From: Chitinophagaceae bacterium
GTDB lineage: Bacteria; Bacteroidota; Bacteroidia; Chitinophagales; Chitinophagaceae
Direction: 5' to 3'
Assembly (NCBI GenBank): GCA_013696395.1
Contig: JACCYQ010000193.1
Coordinates: 1-58,646 of the forward strand
Length of the DNA stretch: 58,646 nt
The position numbers and the translations under genes were made by a program. This document shows, one piece after another, positions 26,406 through 34,949 of the stretch. Within the stretch, counting starts at the first letter, position 1. Every line of letters starts with the position of its first letter. The notes under the pieces are model-generated. The model was given only the letters and a program-made list of their open reading frames with translations. It was not told where the DNA came from and searched no databases.

Positions 26406-27971
26406 TCAACAGCCAAAATCATTTTTATTCTGACATTCCAGGTCCAGCACATTTACGGTTTGCTCATAAAATTTCCTGGCTCTTTCTGGAGTACTGCCAA
26501 TACATACCACGCCAAGTTTTCCGTATTGGGACAAGGCGCCAATCAGGTGAAACATCACACCTTCCTGTGAACTTCCATCATACTGCAGTTCATGGTACGT
26601 GGCTATATCAATTAAATCGGGAGGGGTAAGGCCGTGATAATTTTTATTTTCAAGATTGTCTGAGCAGAAATAATAACGGGTTTGACCACTTGCAGTAGTG
26701 TACATTCCCGTTTCATGATTGTAATCCCCGTCTGTGAGAAATTGGAGTAACAAATAAGGATGAGTGGTTCCGCCTTTACGTAGATTTATCTCTAAAGCAT
26801 AATGGTTCCACCCGGAATTATCTTTCACTGAAAGGAAATCAATTCCAAACCTGCCTAACACACCCTGCTGTCGCAATACCCCGGCTAAAAGCAACCCAGC
26901 CTGTCCTATTTCCACAGCATAATCCTGGCTAGCAGGAAAATCAGCACCCATAAATACCTGTCCGCTGCTTCCGCCCATCCATTGATCATGCGTAGAGACA
27001 ACCTTACATTCTCCCAATGGATTAATTCTACATTGTACAGATGGGGAGGCTATGATATTGCCATCAATAAATTCTTCAACTATTCCACCCATAATTTCAA
27101 ATTTATTGATATAGCTTTTGTAAGTAAGATCCTTATCTACCATTGAAAGTTCTATGGGTAACTGCCCGCTGACCCAGTCCCGGATATGGGTCTGTTCTTC
27201 AAAACCATCAAAAGAAAAAACGGCATTGCCTTCACCTGAAAAACCATTATTCATTTTAATCACTGCTTTGCGCAATGATGGATTATGCTCTTTAAGTGCA
27301 GTTAAGGCATCAACAATATCATTTTCATTTTGCAGATCCTCAAAACCATCGGGGATCCTTAGACCGCATGACCTGAAAATTTTCCGGCTATTACTTTTAT
27401 TACCCAATGATTCCAGTTCAGGATCGCAACCATAGATAGGCATGTTCAATTGAACTGCTAATGATCTTTCCATTGATGTTACCGTAAAACAAGCAAGATG
27501 CGCCGCATGGCCTGGTTGCAAAGATTTTTTTATCCGCTGTAAAAGCCTGGGTCTTTCCAGAATTTTTTCAGTTAATGAACGGGAAGAAGCATCATAACAA
27601 CTTAACATAGTGAGCCGCTGCAATGCATGATGGCGGGTTATACCCGGTAACAGGTGAAGATAGTAATCTATAATAACCGGGTCAACCGGCATGCTGGTTA
27701 TAAAGATCACATGGGTACGTGGCATTCTCAGCAACATCAAAAGACATAAAAGCCGTTCTTCATAATGAATATGACCTTTTATTTTTGATAAGATTTCCTG
27801 GTCCAGGGTCAGACTGGGAATTACAACGATCGTTTTTTGTATTTTTCGGTCGTTAAAAACATAACTATAGTTAGCTGCAAAATTTTGTTGCAACAAACTA
27901 AAGATTTTCTTTTCATCAATTAATAATGCTGAAGAATCAGTTGAGTTGGTATGGGTTGATAATTCTGCCAT
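26406..27971 (-). CDS. ATP-grasp, PGM1-like peptide ligase
   Basis: 521 residues from ATG 27971; an in-frame TTG precedes it and is less likely. The C-terminal 300 residues carry ATP-grasp features: AVIKMNNGFSGEGNAVF (ATP-binding Lys and the Gly-rich loop), EEFIDG, and the metal-binding LGRFGIDFLSV plus YALEINLRKGGTTHPY. The pattern matches peptide ligases related to Streptomyces PGM1, which joins an N-terminal guanidine amino acid to a ribosomal peptide. The N-terminal 220 residues are less conserved. No precursor peptide gene or export system is adjacent. Confidence 0.75.
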   Translation of the reverse strand: MAELSTHTNSTDSSALLIDEKKIFSLLQQNFAANYSYVFNDRKIQKTIVVIPSLTLDQEILSKIKGHIHYEERLLCLLMLLRMPRTHVIFITSMPVDPVIIDYYLHLLPGITRHHALQRLTMLSCYDASSRSLTEKILERPRLLQRIKKSLQPGHAAHLACFTVTSMERSLAVQLNMPIYGCDPELESLGNKSNSRKIFRSCGLRIPDGFEDLQNENDIVDALTALKEHNPSLRKAVIKMNNGFSGEGNAVFSFDGFEEQTHIRDWVSGQLPIELSMVDKDLTYKSYINKFEIMGGIVEEFIDGNIIASPSVQCRINPLGECKVVSTHDQWMGGSSGQVFMGADFPASQDYAVEIGQAGLLLAGVLRQQGVLGRFGIDFLSVKDNSGWNHYALEINLRKGGTTHPYLLLQFLTDGDYNHETGMYTTASGQTRYYFCSDNLENKNYHGLTPPDLIDIATYHELQYDGSSQEGVMFHLIGALSQYGKLGVVCIGSTPERARKFYEQTVNVLDLECQNKNDFGC

Positions 27972-28577
27972 CAAAACAGTTTGTTACGAATCTATTCTTT
28001 TTATGACGTAATGCCATGACCAGGCTTTATAAGCTCATTGATTTTTATCAGTCGTAAAGGATCCAGTTTTCTAAGAATGGAAGTTCAAACTTATCCACAT
28101 CTTTGCCGACAAAATTTGTATTTTTGGAGAATTGAGGATTTTGAACAGGGAGGGTAAGAAGGTGTACGTATGAGACTTCAATATAATTTCAGTCTCGTAA
28201 ATATTTCGCAACATAATATGCGAAACCCGAACACCGCAACATTCAGAACACTATTCACCAGCATAATAAATTAAACAGGAACATGTTTAAATCGATCGTT
28301 TTTCTTTTTATGTGTTATTGATATCGATAAGTCCTGGCAATAATGTCAACGATCAACTGCTGTTTACCGAATATTTCTGGATGTACCACTTTAGATCTGC
28401 CTTGCTGCTGAAAGCATTGCAGTACAAAAGTGCGGACCCCGGAACCGTCCACCGATTTCATAGGTGTACTCTCCGGGACAGGCGCAAGGATGCTGAACAG
28501 GCATTCCATGCCGGGTAAAAAAAACCTTCTACTCCCTTTTGTGAGCATGGTATTTATTGATGTATAAATGATAAATA
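27972..28577. other. Gene-poor region with hairpins and DnaA-box-like TTATCCACA
   Basis: TTATCCACA at 28091-28099 precedes an exact -7 element TATTTTTG (28119-28126). Two hairpins follow: TATGAGACT with AGTCTCGTA (28169-28177/28191-28199), and TTTCGCA with TGCGAAA (28204-28210/28219-28225). These could be a long leader for ricT or a separate small RNA. The stretch 28300-28560 is richer in G+C and shows no recognised gene. Confidence 0.45.
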
Positions 28578-29909
28578 ATGGGATGTAGTAGCTGTGGAAC
28601 GGGCAAACCAAACGGATGTCAAAGCAACGGAGGTTGCAGTACGGGTGGCTGTAACCGGATGAATACTTATGATTGGCTGGTTAATCTGCCTTTTACGGAT
28701 AATGATATTGCCTGCAGGGTGATGGAAGTGAGTTTTAACCAGGGAAGCCGGAAAGAATTTTTCAGGAATACTGCGCTTCAGCCATTTGAGAAAGGGGAAA
28801 TGGTAACAGTTGAAGGGGTGAGTGGATTTGATGTAGGCGAAGTTTCACTTTCTGGTGAGATCGTTCGGATTCAACTGAAAAAGAAAGGAGTAAGTGAGAC
28901 TAATGCCGAAATGAAAAAAGTGCTCCGCCGCTCCAGCGATCGCGACCTTGATCTTTGGAAACAAAATAAAGCCCGTGAAAGAGAAGCTTTGGTCCGGACA
29001 AGGGCCATTATTCAGCAATTGAATCTTAATATGAAGATCAGTGAAGTTGAAATACAGGCTGATGGTCGCAAAGCCACCTTTTTTTATATTGCTGATGACC
29101 GGGTTGACTTTCGAGAACTTATAAAAATACTGGCCAGCGAGTTTAAAGTAAAAGTGGAAATGCGCCAGATTGGTGCACGGCAGGAAAGTGGTAAAGTGGG
29201 TGGGATCGGCAGTTGTGGACGTGAATTATGCTGTGCAACCTGGCTTACAGATTTTAAATCTGTAAATACAACAGCCGCCCGTTACCAGAATTTATCCATT
29301 AACCAAACCAAATTAAGTGGTCAATGTGGCCGTTTAAAATGTTGTTTGAATTATGAACTGGATACTTACCTTGACGCTTTGCAGCATTTTCCGGAATATG
29401 CCGATACGCTGCAGGTAAAAAAAGGTACCGCCATATTGATCAAGAAAGATATTTTTAAAAACCTGATGTGGTATGTGCTGCCAGATACCAATAAACAATA
29501 CCCGTTAACAATTGAGCGGGTAAAGAAAATTAAGGCACTCAATAAGGATAATGTAATTCCTGACGAATTGGAAGCCGTGGAAATAACCAGCTCCAAACTC
29601 AGGGAAGTGGAACCTGAATTTGTGGATGTAGTAGGACATATAACCTTAAAAAGCCTGGAAAAAGCCGATAAGAAAAAGCGTTTCAGTAAAGGAGGACAAC
29701 AATCACGGCCAGAGCAAAGAAACCAGCAGCAAAAGCCGGCGCCTGGTAATCCCAATCAACCCAGTCAACAACAAAACCCGCCTCAGCGGCCACCACAACA
29801 ATCTAAAGGAAACCGGCCGCCAAATCCGAATCAGCCAAAGCAAAAGCCCCCGCAATCTTCGCAAAAAAGAAGACCACCCAGGCAAATACCACCCGATCAA
29901 AAACCTTAA
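28578..29909 (+). CDS. ricT: RicT/PSP1-domain protein with Pro/Gln-rich tail
   Basis: 443 residues. The N-terminal 25 residues are cysteine-rich (C3, C6, C14, C20, C25). The PSP1 domain is central, with FREL and the two cysteine clusters of GSCGRELCCATWL and GQCGRLKCCLNYE. Together these may ligate iron-sulfur clusters as in the Bacillus RicAFT (YaaT) complex, which affects mRNA processing and signalling. The last 90 residues are low-complexity Pro/Gln/Asn/Lys. Only RicT is present here. Function in Bacteroidota is untested. Downstream is the convergent GH3 gene, with the two stop regions overlapping by four bases. Confidence 0.9.
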   Translation: MGCSSCGTGKPNGCQSNGGCSTGGCNRMNTYDWLVNLPFTDNDIACRVMEVSFNQGSRKEFFRNTALQPFEKGEMVTVEGVSGFDVGEVSLSGEIVRIQLKKKGVSETNAEMKKVLRRSSDRDLDLWKQNKAREREALVRTRAIIQQLNLNMKISEVEIQADGRKATFFYIADDRVDFRELIKILASEFKVKVEMRQIGARQESGKVGGIGSCGRELCCATWLTDFKSVNTTAARYQNLSINQTKLSGQCGRLKCCLNYELDTYLDALQHFPEYADTLQVKKGTAILIKKDIFKNLMWYVLPDTNKQYPLTIERVKKIKALNKDNVIPDELEAVEITSSKLREVEPEFVDVVGHITLKSLEKADKKKRFSKGGQQSRPEQRNQQQKPAPGNPNQPSQQQNPPQRPPQQSKGNRPPNPNQPKQKPPQSSQKRRPPRQIPPDQKP

Positions 29910-32800
29910 AAAGCTTTTTGTTTAATGGCCTTGTAAATTTCATCCTGAATATTGCCCCTTACATTTAAACGGGATAATAATGGGTTGTTACGGGTTGGAT
30001 AAACCCTGTTTGAAAGAAATATATAAACCAGTTTTTCAACAGGATCAACCCATACGCAGGTGCCGGTAAAACCGGTATGTCCAAATGTTTTGGGCGATGC
30101 TAATGTACTGGGATAAGGGTCCTTCCGGGTAGCATTATCTTTTTCAGGTTTATCGAAACCCAACCCACGTCGGCTAATAGAGCTTTGGTAAGATGTAAAA
30201 TAGTTGATAGTCTCTGGTTTCAGGTAATGTTTTCCATTCAACTCGCCACCGTTGGCCAGCATCTGGAAAAGCAAACCCAGGTCATAAGCATTACCAAATA
30301 AACCAGCGTGACCTGATACTCCACCGAACATACTTGCGCCTTCATCATGCACATCACCCTGTATTAATTGTCCGCGAAAATGTGCCTCTGCTTCAGTGGG
30401 TACAATCCGATCTAAAGGATAACGTTCCCTGGGTTTAAAACCAACTGTTGTTAATCCCATAGGTATATAAAAATTTCTTTTCGCATATTCATCAAGGGTA
30501 AGCCCACTGATGGCTTCTACTACTTTGCCCAAAAAAATAAAATCATTATCACTGTATATATATTTATTACCCGGCGTCACCTGGCTTTCCAGGATGCGCT
30601 GGTACATCATATCGTTCCAATCGTTGCGCAAAAACAAATTTTCGGCTACCCTTGTAGTATAGCCGGGCAGGGCAGTTTTGGAGTACAAGCCAGGTAAAGG
30701 CAGGCCTGTAGCCAAATCAATGGTTTCTTTATAAAATGCAATAAAAGGGTTCAATCCCGCCTGGTGCAGCAGGATGTCTTTAATGATCAGTCTTTCTTTG
30801 TTGGTGCCTTTTACCCAACTGAGGTAATCGCCTAAGCGTTTATTCAGATTCAGTTTGCCCTGCTCATACAATTTCATGACGGACATGGTAGTGGCGGCCA
30901 CCTTGGTAATCGATGCCAGGTCGAATATACTTTCGAGGGAAGTCATAGGAGAAGCCTCATAACGGTAATTACCAAACGATTTATGGTAGATGATCTCCCC
31001 CTCTTTTATAGCAAGCACTACGGCCCCGGGAAAAGCCTTCTTATCAATGGCATCGTATACAATGGAATCTATAGTTAATAATTCAAGACCTGCAATGATA
31101 GGATGCGGAACGGGGTCGTATTGCATGGTGACACCCGATCCGTAATTTAGATTGCAAACCGTAACCGGTAACGTACCGGTAGCCCTCATACGACCTCCAA
31201 CCAGGTCAGCCGCAACATCCTGTGAAACCGCATCATCCTGGTAAACAGCCACCAGGGTTTTGGCTGTACAGAAATTGGAAAGCGCATATACATTACCGAA
31301 AACAAATGTGCTGGTTTGATAGGACTGTAACCTGTTCCACAAACTAACGGCACTTTCACTGATATTATAATTGTTTGAGGGCCGTAAACTGTAATCATGC
31401 ACTCCAATGATCACTTCATCAAAATTTCCGGCTGCAATGGCATTAATGATCGTTTTAGCTTTGTCCTCGCCATCTTTATAACTGAAATAAAAATTCTTTG
31501 CGTCCCATTCATTCCTCAATCTTTTGCCAAAATTATTTTCTGTTGTCCCGATGCCTACATAAGCTACTTTTTTGCCGGGTTTTAATGGGAAAGCAGGATT
31601 ATTATAATTAACCATGGTAATCGTATGCTCCGCCACTTTGGCCCTTATCGCATCGGTCTTTTCATTCAGATCATTAACCAAATTATTTAACTCAATTATT
31701 TTTTCTTCATGTAATCCTAACTGGTATTTGGCATGCAAAACCTTTCGAACTCTTTCGTCAATATCTTTCCAGGCAAGCTTCTTTTTTTTGATGGCAGATT
31801 TAATAGCTGACAAAGAAACAGCCACATCTTCGGGCAGGCAAAGGATATCATTACCCGCGATCAGTGACTGAACGGCGATCTCGCCTCCCGGGAAAAATTT
31901 AGTAACACCTTTCATCTCTAATGCATCAGTAAATGTCAATCCTTCATATTGAAGATCCTCTTTCAACAGGCCGGTCACATTATTTTTTGATAACGAAGTT
32001 GCACGGTTGGCTGTATTGTCAATTGCAGGAATATATAAATGAGCAATCATTACACTGCCCACACCCGCTTCAAATAATTTTTTAAACGGATATAATTCTG
32101 CGGTGTCCAGTTGTGCAAGACTTTTATTGATGATGGGCAGGTCGTAGTGCGAATCCACATCCACATCTCCATGACCGGGAAAATGTTTGGCGCAGGCCAT
32201 GATACCTGCATCCTGCATACCTTTCATATAAGCTACACCAAGGTCAGCCACTTTAAATTTATCTTCTCCAAAACTGCGGTAGCCAATAACGGGATTATTA
32301 GGATTATTGTTGATGTCAACTACAGGAGCATAATTAACATGTATGCCTAAACGCTTACATTGCTCGCCTACAGCTACACCCATTTCATATACAATACTGG
32401 GATCGCTGATAGCGCCCAGTGTTAACTGGTATGGAAATTTAGTTACACTGTCAAGGCGCATGCCTAACCCCCACTCTCCATCTATAGTGACCATCAATGG
32501 CGTTTTTGCCAGCGACTGGTAATGATTGGTCAGATTTGCCTGTCGCACGGGGCCACCCTGAAAAAAAATCAGGCCCCCAACATTATATTTATTAATCAGG
32601 CCTTCTACCTTTTTAATATGGTCTGCACCCAGGTTACTATGTGCCCTTATGATCATCAGCTGCGTGATCTTCTCATCTTTTGATAAAGTTTTAAAAACAC
32701 TGTCAACCCATTCGGCTTCGGTTAAGTGGCTTTTGTACTGACCGAAAACTACAGATGATATAATAAAACTGGCTAATAAAAAAGATAGATATTTCTTCAT
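29906..32800 (-). CDS. Secreted glycoside hydrolase family 3 / beta-lactamase-fold fusion
   Basis: 964 residues with a signal peptide (1-20). The N-terminal GH3 region (about 35-360) has KHFPGHGDVDVDSH and FTDALEMKGV, the His-Asp and nucleophile regions of NagZ-type N-acetylglucosaminidases. A C-terminal serine-hydrolase (beta-lactamase/PBP) domain begins near 590: S-x-x-K in DLASITKVAAT, the YSDNDF box, and HTG in FGHTGFTG. The periplasmic fusion suggests cutting glycan and peptide parts of peptidoglycan fragments. It is convergent with ricT, overlapping the last codons. Confidence 0.9.
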   Translation of the reverse strand: MKKYLSFLLASFIISSVVFGQYKSHLTEAEWVDSVFKTLSKDEKITQLMIIRAHSNLGADHIKKVEGLINKYNVGGLIFFQGGPVRQANLTNHYQSLAKTPLMVTIDGEWGLGMRLDSVTKFPYQLTLGAISDPSIVYEMGVAVGEQCKRLGIHVNYAPVVDINNNPNNPVIGYRSFGEDKFKVADLGVAYMKGMQDAGIMACAKHFPGHGDVDVDSHYDLPIINKSLAQLDTAELYPFKKLFEAGVGSVMIAHLYIPAIDNTANRATSLSKNNVTGLLKEDLQYEGLTFTDALEMKGVTKFFPGGEIAVQSLIAGNDILCLPEDVAVSLSAIKSAIKKKKLAWKDIDERVRKVLHAKYQLGLHEEKIIELNNLVNDLNEKTDAIRAKVAEHTITMVNYNNPAFPLKPGKKVAYVGIGTTENNFGKRLRNEWDAKNFYFSYKDGEDKAKTIINAIAAGNFDEVIIGVHDYSLRPSNNYNISESAVSLWNRLQSYQTSTFVFGNVYALSNFCTAKTLVAVYQDDAVSQDVAADLVGGRMRATGTLPVTVCNLNYGSGVTMQYDPVPHPIIAGLELLTIDSIVYDAIDKKAFPGAVVLAIKEGEIIYHKSFGNYRYEASPMTSLESIFDLASITKVAATTMSVMKLYEQGKLNLNKRLGDYLSWVKGTNKERLIIKDILLHQAGLNPFIAFYKETIDLATGLPLPGLYSKTALPGYTTRVAENLFLRNDWNDMMYQRILESQVTPGNKYIYSDNDFIFLGKVVEAISGLTLDEYAKRNFYIPMGLTTVGFKPRERYPLDRIVPTEAEAHFRGQLIQGDVHDEGASMFGGVSGHAGLFGNAYDLGLLFQMLANGGELNGKHYLKPETINYFTSYQSSISRRGLGFDKPEKDNATRKDPYPSTLASPKTFGHTGFTGTCVWVDPVEKLVYIFLSNRVYPTRNNPLLSRLNVRGNIQDEIYKAIKQKAF

Positions 32801-32837
32801 GTTTCAATTTAATTTTTCATCAAACCCTTGCCTGGGT

Positions 32838-32879
32838 TGACTTGCCGGTTCCAGGAGAACCGGGAACTTAGTAATAAAA
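32838..32879 (-). promoter_or_regulatory. Hairpin in the leader of the GH3 fusion gene
   Basis: On the minus strand CCGGTTC and GAACCGG form a perfect seven-base stem with a five-base loop, with AACCC/GGGTT pairing further downstream. It is 5' of the GH3 start and not followed by a T-run, so it is more likely a leader structure than a terminator. Confidence 0.35.
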
Positions 32880-33010
32880 ATGGCTTATTGTAATTTGACC
32901 TGCTAATGCGCACAAGTTAATACAAAACAGTTTTTTTATGCTGTTTTAAAACCACTTTAACGAATGGCTTATTTTTTCATTATTTTTTAAACATTCAGTC
33001 TTTATGACTA

Positions 33011-33030
33011 CAACCATGCCCTCATGGTTG
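33011..33030 (+). promoter_or_regulatory. Perfect inverted repeat upstream of mutL
   Basis: CAACCATG and CATGGTTG flank the four-base loop CCCT. The site covers the usual -33 region of the mutL promoter (-7 at 33043-33050) and may be an operator. Confidence 0.35.
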
Positions 33031-33042
33031 GATGAAGGCTGT

Positions 33043-33050
33043 TAACTTTG
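33043..33050 (+). promoter_or_regulatory. mutL promoter -7 element
   Basis: TAACTTTG, exact TAnnTTTG, located 27 bases before the GTG start. It excludes an in-frame TTG at 33048, which lies inside the element, as a start. Confidence 0.45.
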
Positions 33051-33077
33051 CTTACTTTTGTTTTTAAAGAAGAATAC

Positions 33078-34928
33078 GTGCCAGATAAGATTTCGCTATT
33101 ACCAGATCATATTGCCAACCAGATTGCCGCAGGTGAAGTCATTCAGCGGCCCGCCAGCGCAGTCAAAGAACTACTCGAAAATGCAGTTGATGCCGATGCC
33201 ACAGAAATAAAATTAATTGTAAATGATGCAGGCAAATCGCTGATCCAGGTTATTGATAATGGAAGTGGCATGAGTGAGACCGATGCCCGGCTTAGCTTTG
33301 AGCGCCACGCAACCTCCAAGATCAATACCATTGAAGACCTGTTTCATATCCGCACCATGGGATTTAGGGGTGAGGCGCTGGCTTCCATTGCAGCTGTTGC
33401 ACAGGTTGAATTAAAGACCAAAAGAGAATCGGACCAGGCAGGCGTATTGATTGAAGTGGAGAACAGCACCGTTATCCGGCAGGAACCTGTTGCCATGCCA
33501 ACAGGTACCAGCATCTGCATGAAAAACCTTTTTTTCAATGTACCGGCAAGGCGAAATTTTCTCAAAACCAATGCGGCTGAATTAAGACATATCATTGACG
33601 AATTTACCCGGGTGGCGCTCGCATTTCCACTAGTATTTTTTTCACTCACCACCAACGGGCAGCAGATGTTTCACCTGGAAGCAGGCACATTGAAACAACG
33701 CATCATCCAGTTACTGGGATCTAATTATAATGCCAAACTGGTTAGTGTAAAAGAGGAAACGGATTATTTAAACATCCATGGTTTTGTTGGCAAACCTGAG
33801 ACGGCTAAAAAAACCCGCGGCGATCAGTATTTTTTTGTCAACAACCGATTTATCAGGAGTCCCTATCTCAATCATGCATTAATGAATGCATACAACCAGA
33901 TGATCCCTTCGGAGAGTTTCCCCATGTATGTACTTTTTATTGACCTGGATCCGGTACAGGTGGATGTAAATGTGCATCCCACGAAACAGGAAATTAAATT
34001 CGAAGACGAAAGGATCGTGTACGCGTTTGTACAGGCAGCCATCAAACATTCACTGGCTCAATTCAGCATCACGCCAACACTGGATTTTGATCTCGATGCT
34101 TCGATCCAGCAATTGCCTTCCATTCAACAACCTTTTACAGAGAAACAACAATGGGCGACAAAATCATCTTCCATTTTTGAAGGATTTACACAGCAACACC
34201 AGGCCCATTCCATTTCTTCTTCGCCGGGACAATCTGAAAGGCCCTGGAAATCTTTATTGGATGAACTCCCCCGCGAACCAGTGCCTGGCCAGGAGCCTGA
34301 CTTTCGTGCACAACCACAAAATACCGGTTTTTTAAAATCGGTTAGTCCTGCCAGTTACCTGCACGATGCACAGCATACACAAATTAATAATACCTACATT
34401 TTGGTTCCATCACCCGCAGGTTTTTTGCTGATTCACCAGCAGGCGGCACATGAAAGGATTTTGTATGAAAGAATGAATGAAGCATTGACTGGTAAACCCG
34501 TTGCTACCCAACAAAGTCTTTTTCCTGTTAGTATTGACCTGGTACCCGCCGATGCCGCCATTTTGGAAGAGGTTTTGCCAGAGTTACGTTTATTGGGATT
34601 CATGATTGAACCCTTTGGCAACAATACTTACGTGATACAGGGAACACCGGCTGATGTAGAACAGGGATATGAAAAAAACACGGTGGAGACTTTACTTGAT
34701 CAATACAAACATTTCAGTAACGATGTAAAATTCTCGAAGCGTGAAAAACTGATCAGGGCAGCGGCCTGGCAACAAAGTATTAAGCCGGGGAAACGACTAA
34801 CGGAAAGGGAAATGCGCATTTTGACTACCGATCTTTTTGCATCAGGTCAACCAAATATTGCTCCGAATGGCTCACCGGTTTTCCTGGAATTCAAAAATGA
34901 ACAGTTAGATAAAATGTTTGGCAGATAA
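33078..34928 (+). CDS. mutL: DNA mismatch-repair protein MutL without endonuclease motifs
   Basis: 616 residues from GTG 33078 (VPDKISLLPD). GHKL ATPase: ELLENAVDADAT, VIDNGSGM and GFRGEALASI. After a linker of about 100 residues comes the dimerisation domain. The endonuclease motif normally written DQHAxxExxxxE reads HQQAAHERILYE at 453-464, so Asp and His are replaced. ACR reads RAAA (561-563) and the zinc motif CPHGRP reads APNGSP (595-600). So it is an E. coli-like, nuclease-free MutL. Coordinates mismatch repair with MutS. Confidence 0.93.
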   Translation: MPDKISLLPDHIANQIAAGEVIQRPASAVKELLENAVDADATEIKLIVNDAGKSLIQVIDNGSGMSETDARLSFERHATSKINTIEDLFHIRTMGFRGEALASIAAVAQVELKTKRESDQAGVLIEVENSTVIRQEPVAMPTGTSICMKNLFFNVPARRNFLKTNAAELRHIIDEFTRVALAFPLVFFSLTTNGQQMFHLEAGTLKQRIIQLLGSNYNAKLVSVKEETDYLNIHGFVGKPETAKKTRGDQYFFVNNRFIRSPYLNHALMNAYNQMIPSESFPMYVLFIDLDPVQVDVNVHPTKQEIKFEDERIVYAFVQAAIKHSLAQFSITPTLDFDLDASIQQLPSIQQPFTEKQQWATKSSSIFEGFTQQHQAHSISSSPGQSERPWKSLLDELPREPVPGQEPDFRAQPQNTGFLKSVSPASYLHDAQHTQINNTYILVPSPAGFLLIHQQAAHERILYERMNEALTGKPVATQQSLFPVSIDLVPADAAILEEVLPELRLLGFMIEPFGNNTYVIQGTPADVEQGYEKNTVETLLDQYKHFSNDVKFSKREKLIRAAAWQQSIKPGKRLTEREMRILTTDLFASGQPNIAPNGSPVFLEFKNEQLDKMFGR

Positions 34929-34949
34929 TGAACTCATAAATATGCCTGA

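Noticed and set aside
28315-28611. Open frame on the minus strand (98 codons) and its plus-strand partner at 28312-28518, in the G+C-richer part of the ricT upstream region
   Set aside because: No recognised motif, no promoter and no conserved start; two opposite frames over the same bases with equal plausibility. A gene of about 64 codons on the minus strand cannot be excluded.
33048-33077. TTG at 33048 as the mutL start
   Set aside because: Its bases are part of the exact -7 element and the extra ten residues are absent from the MutL family; GTG at 33078 fits both.
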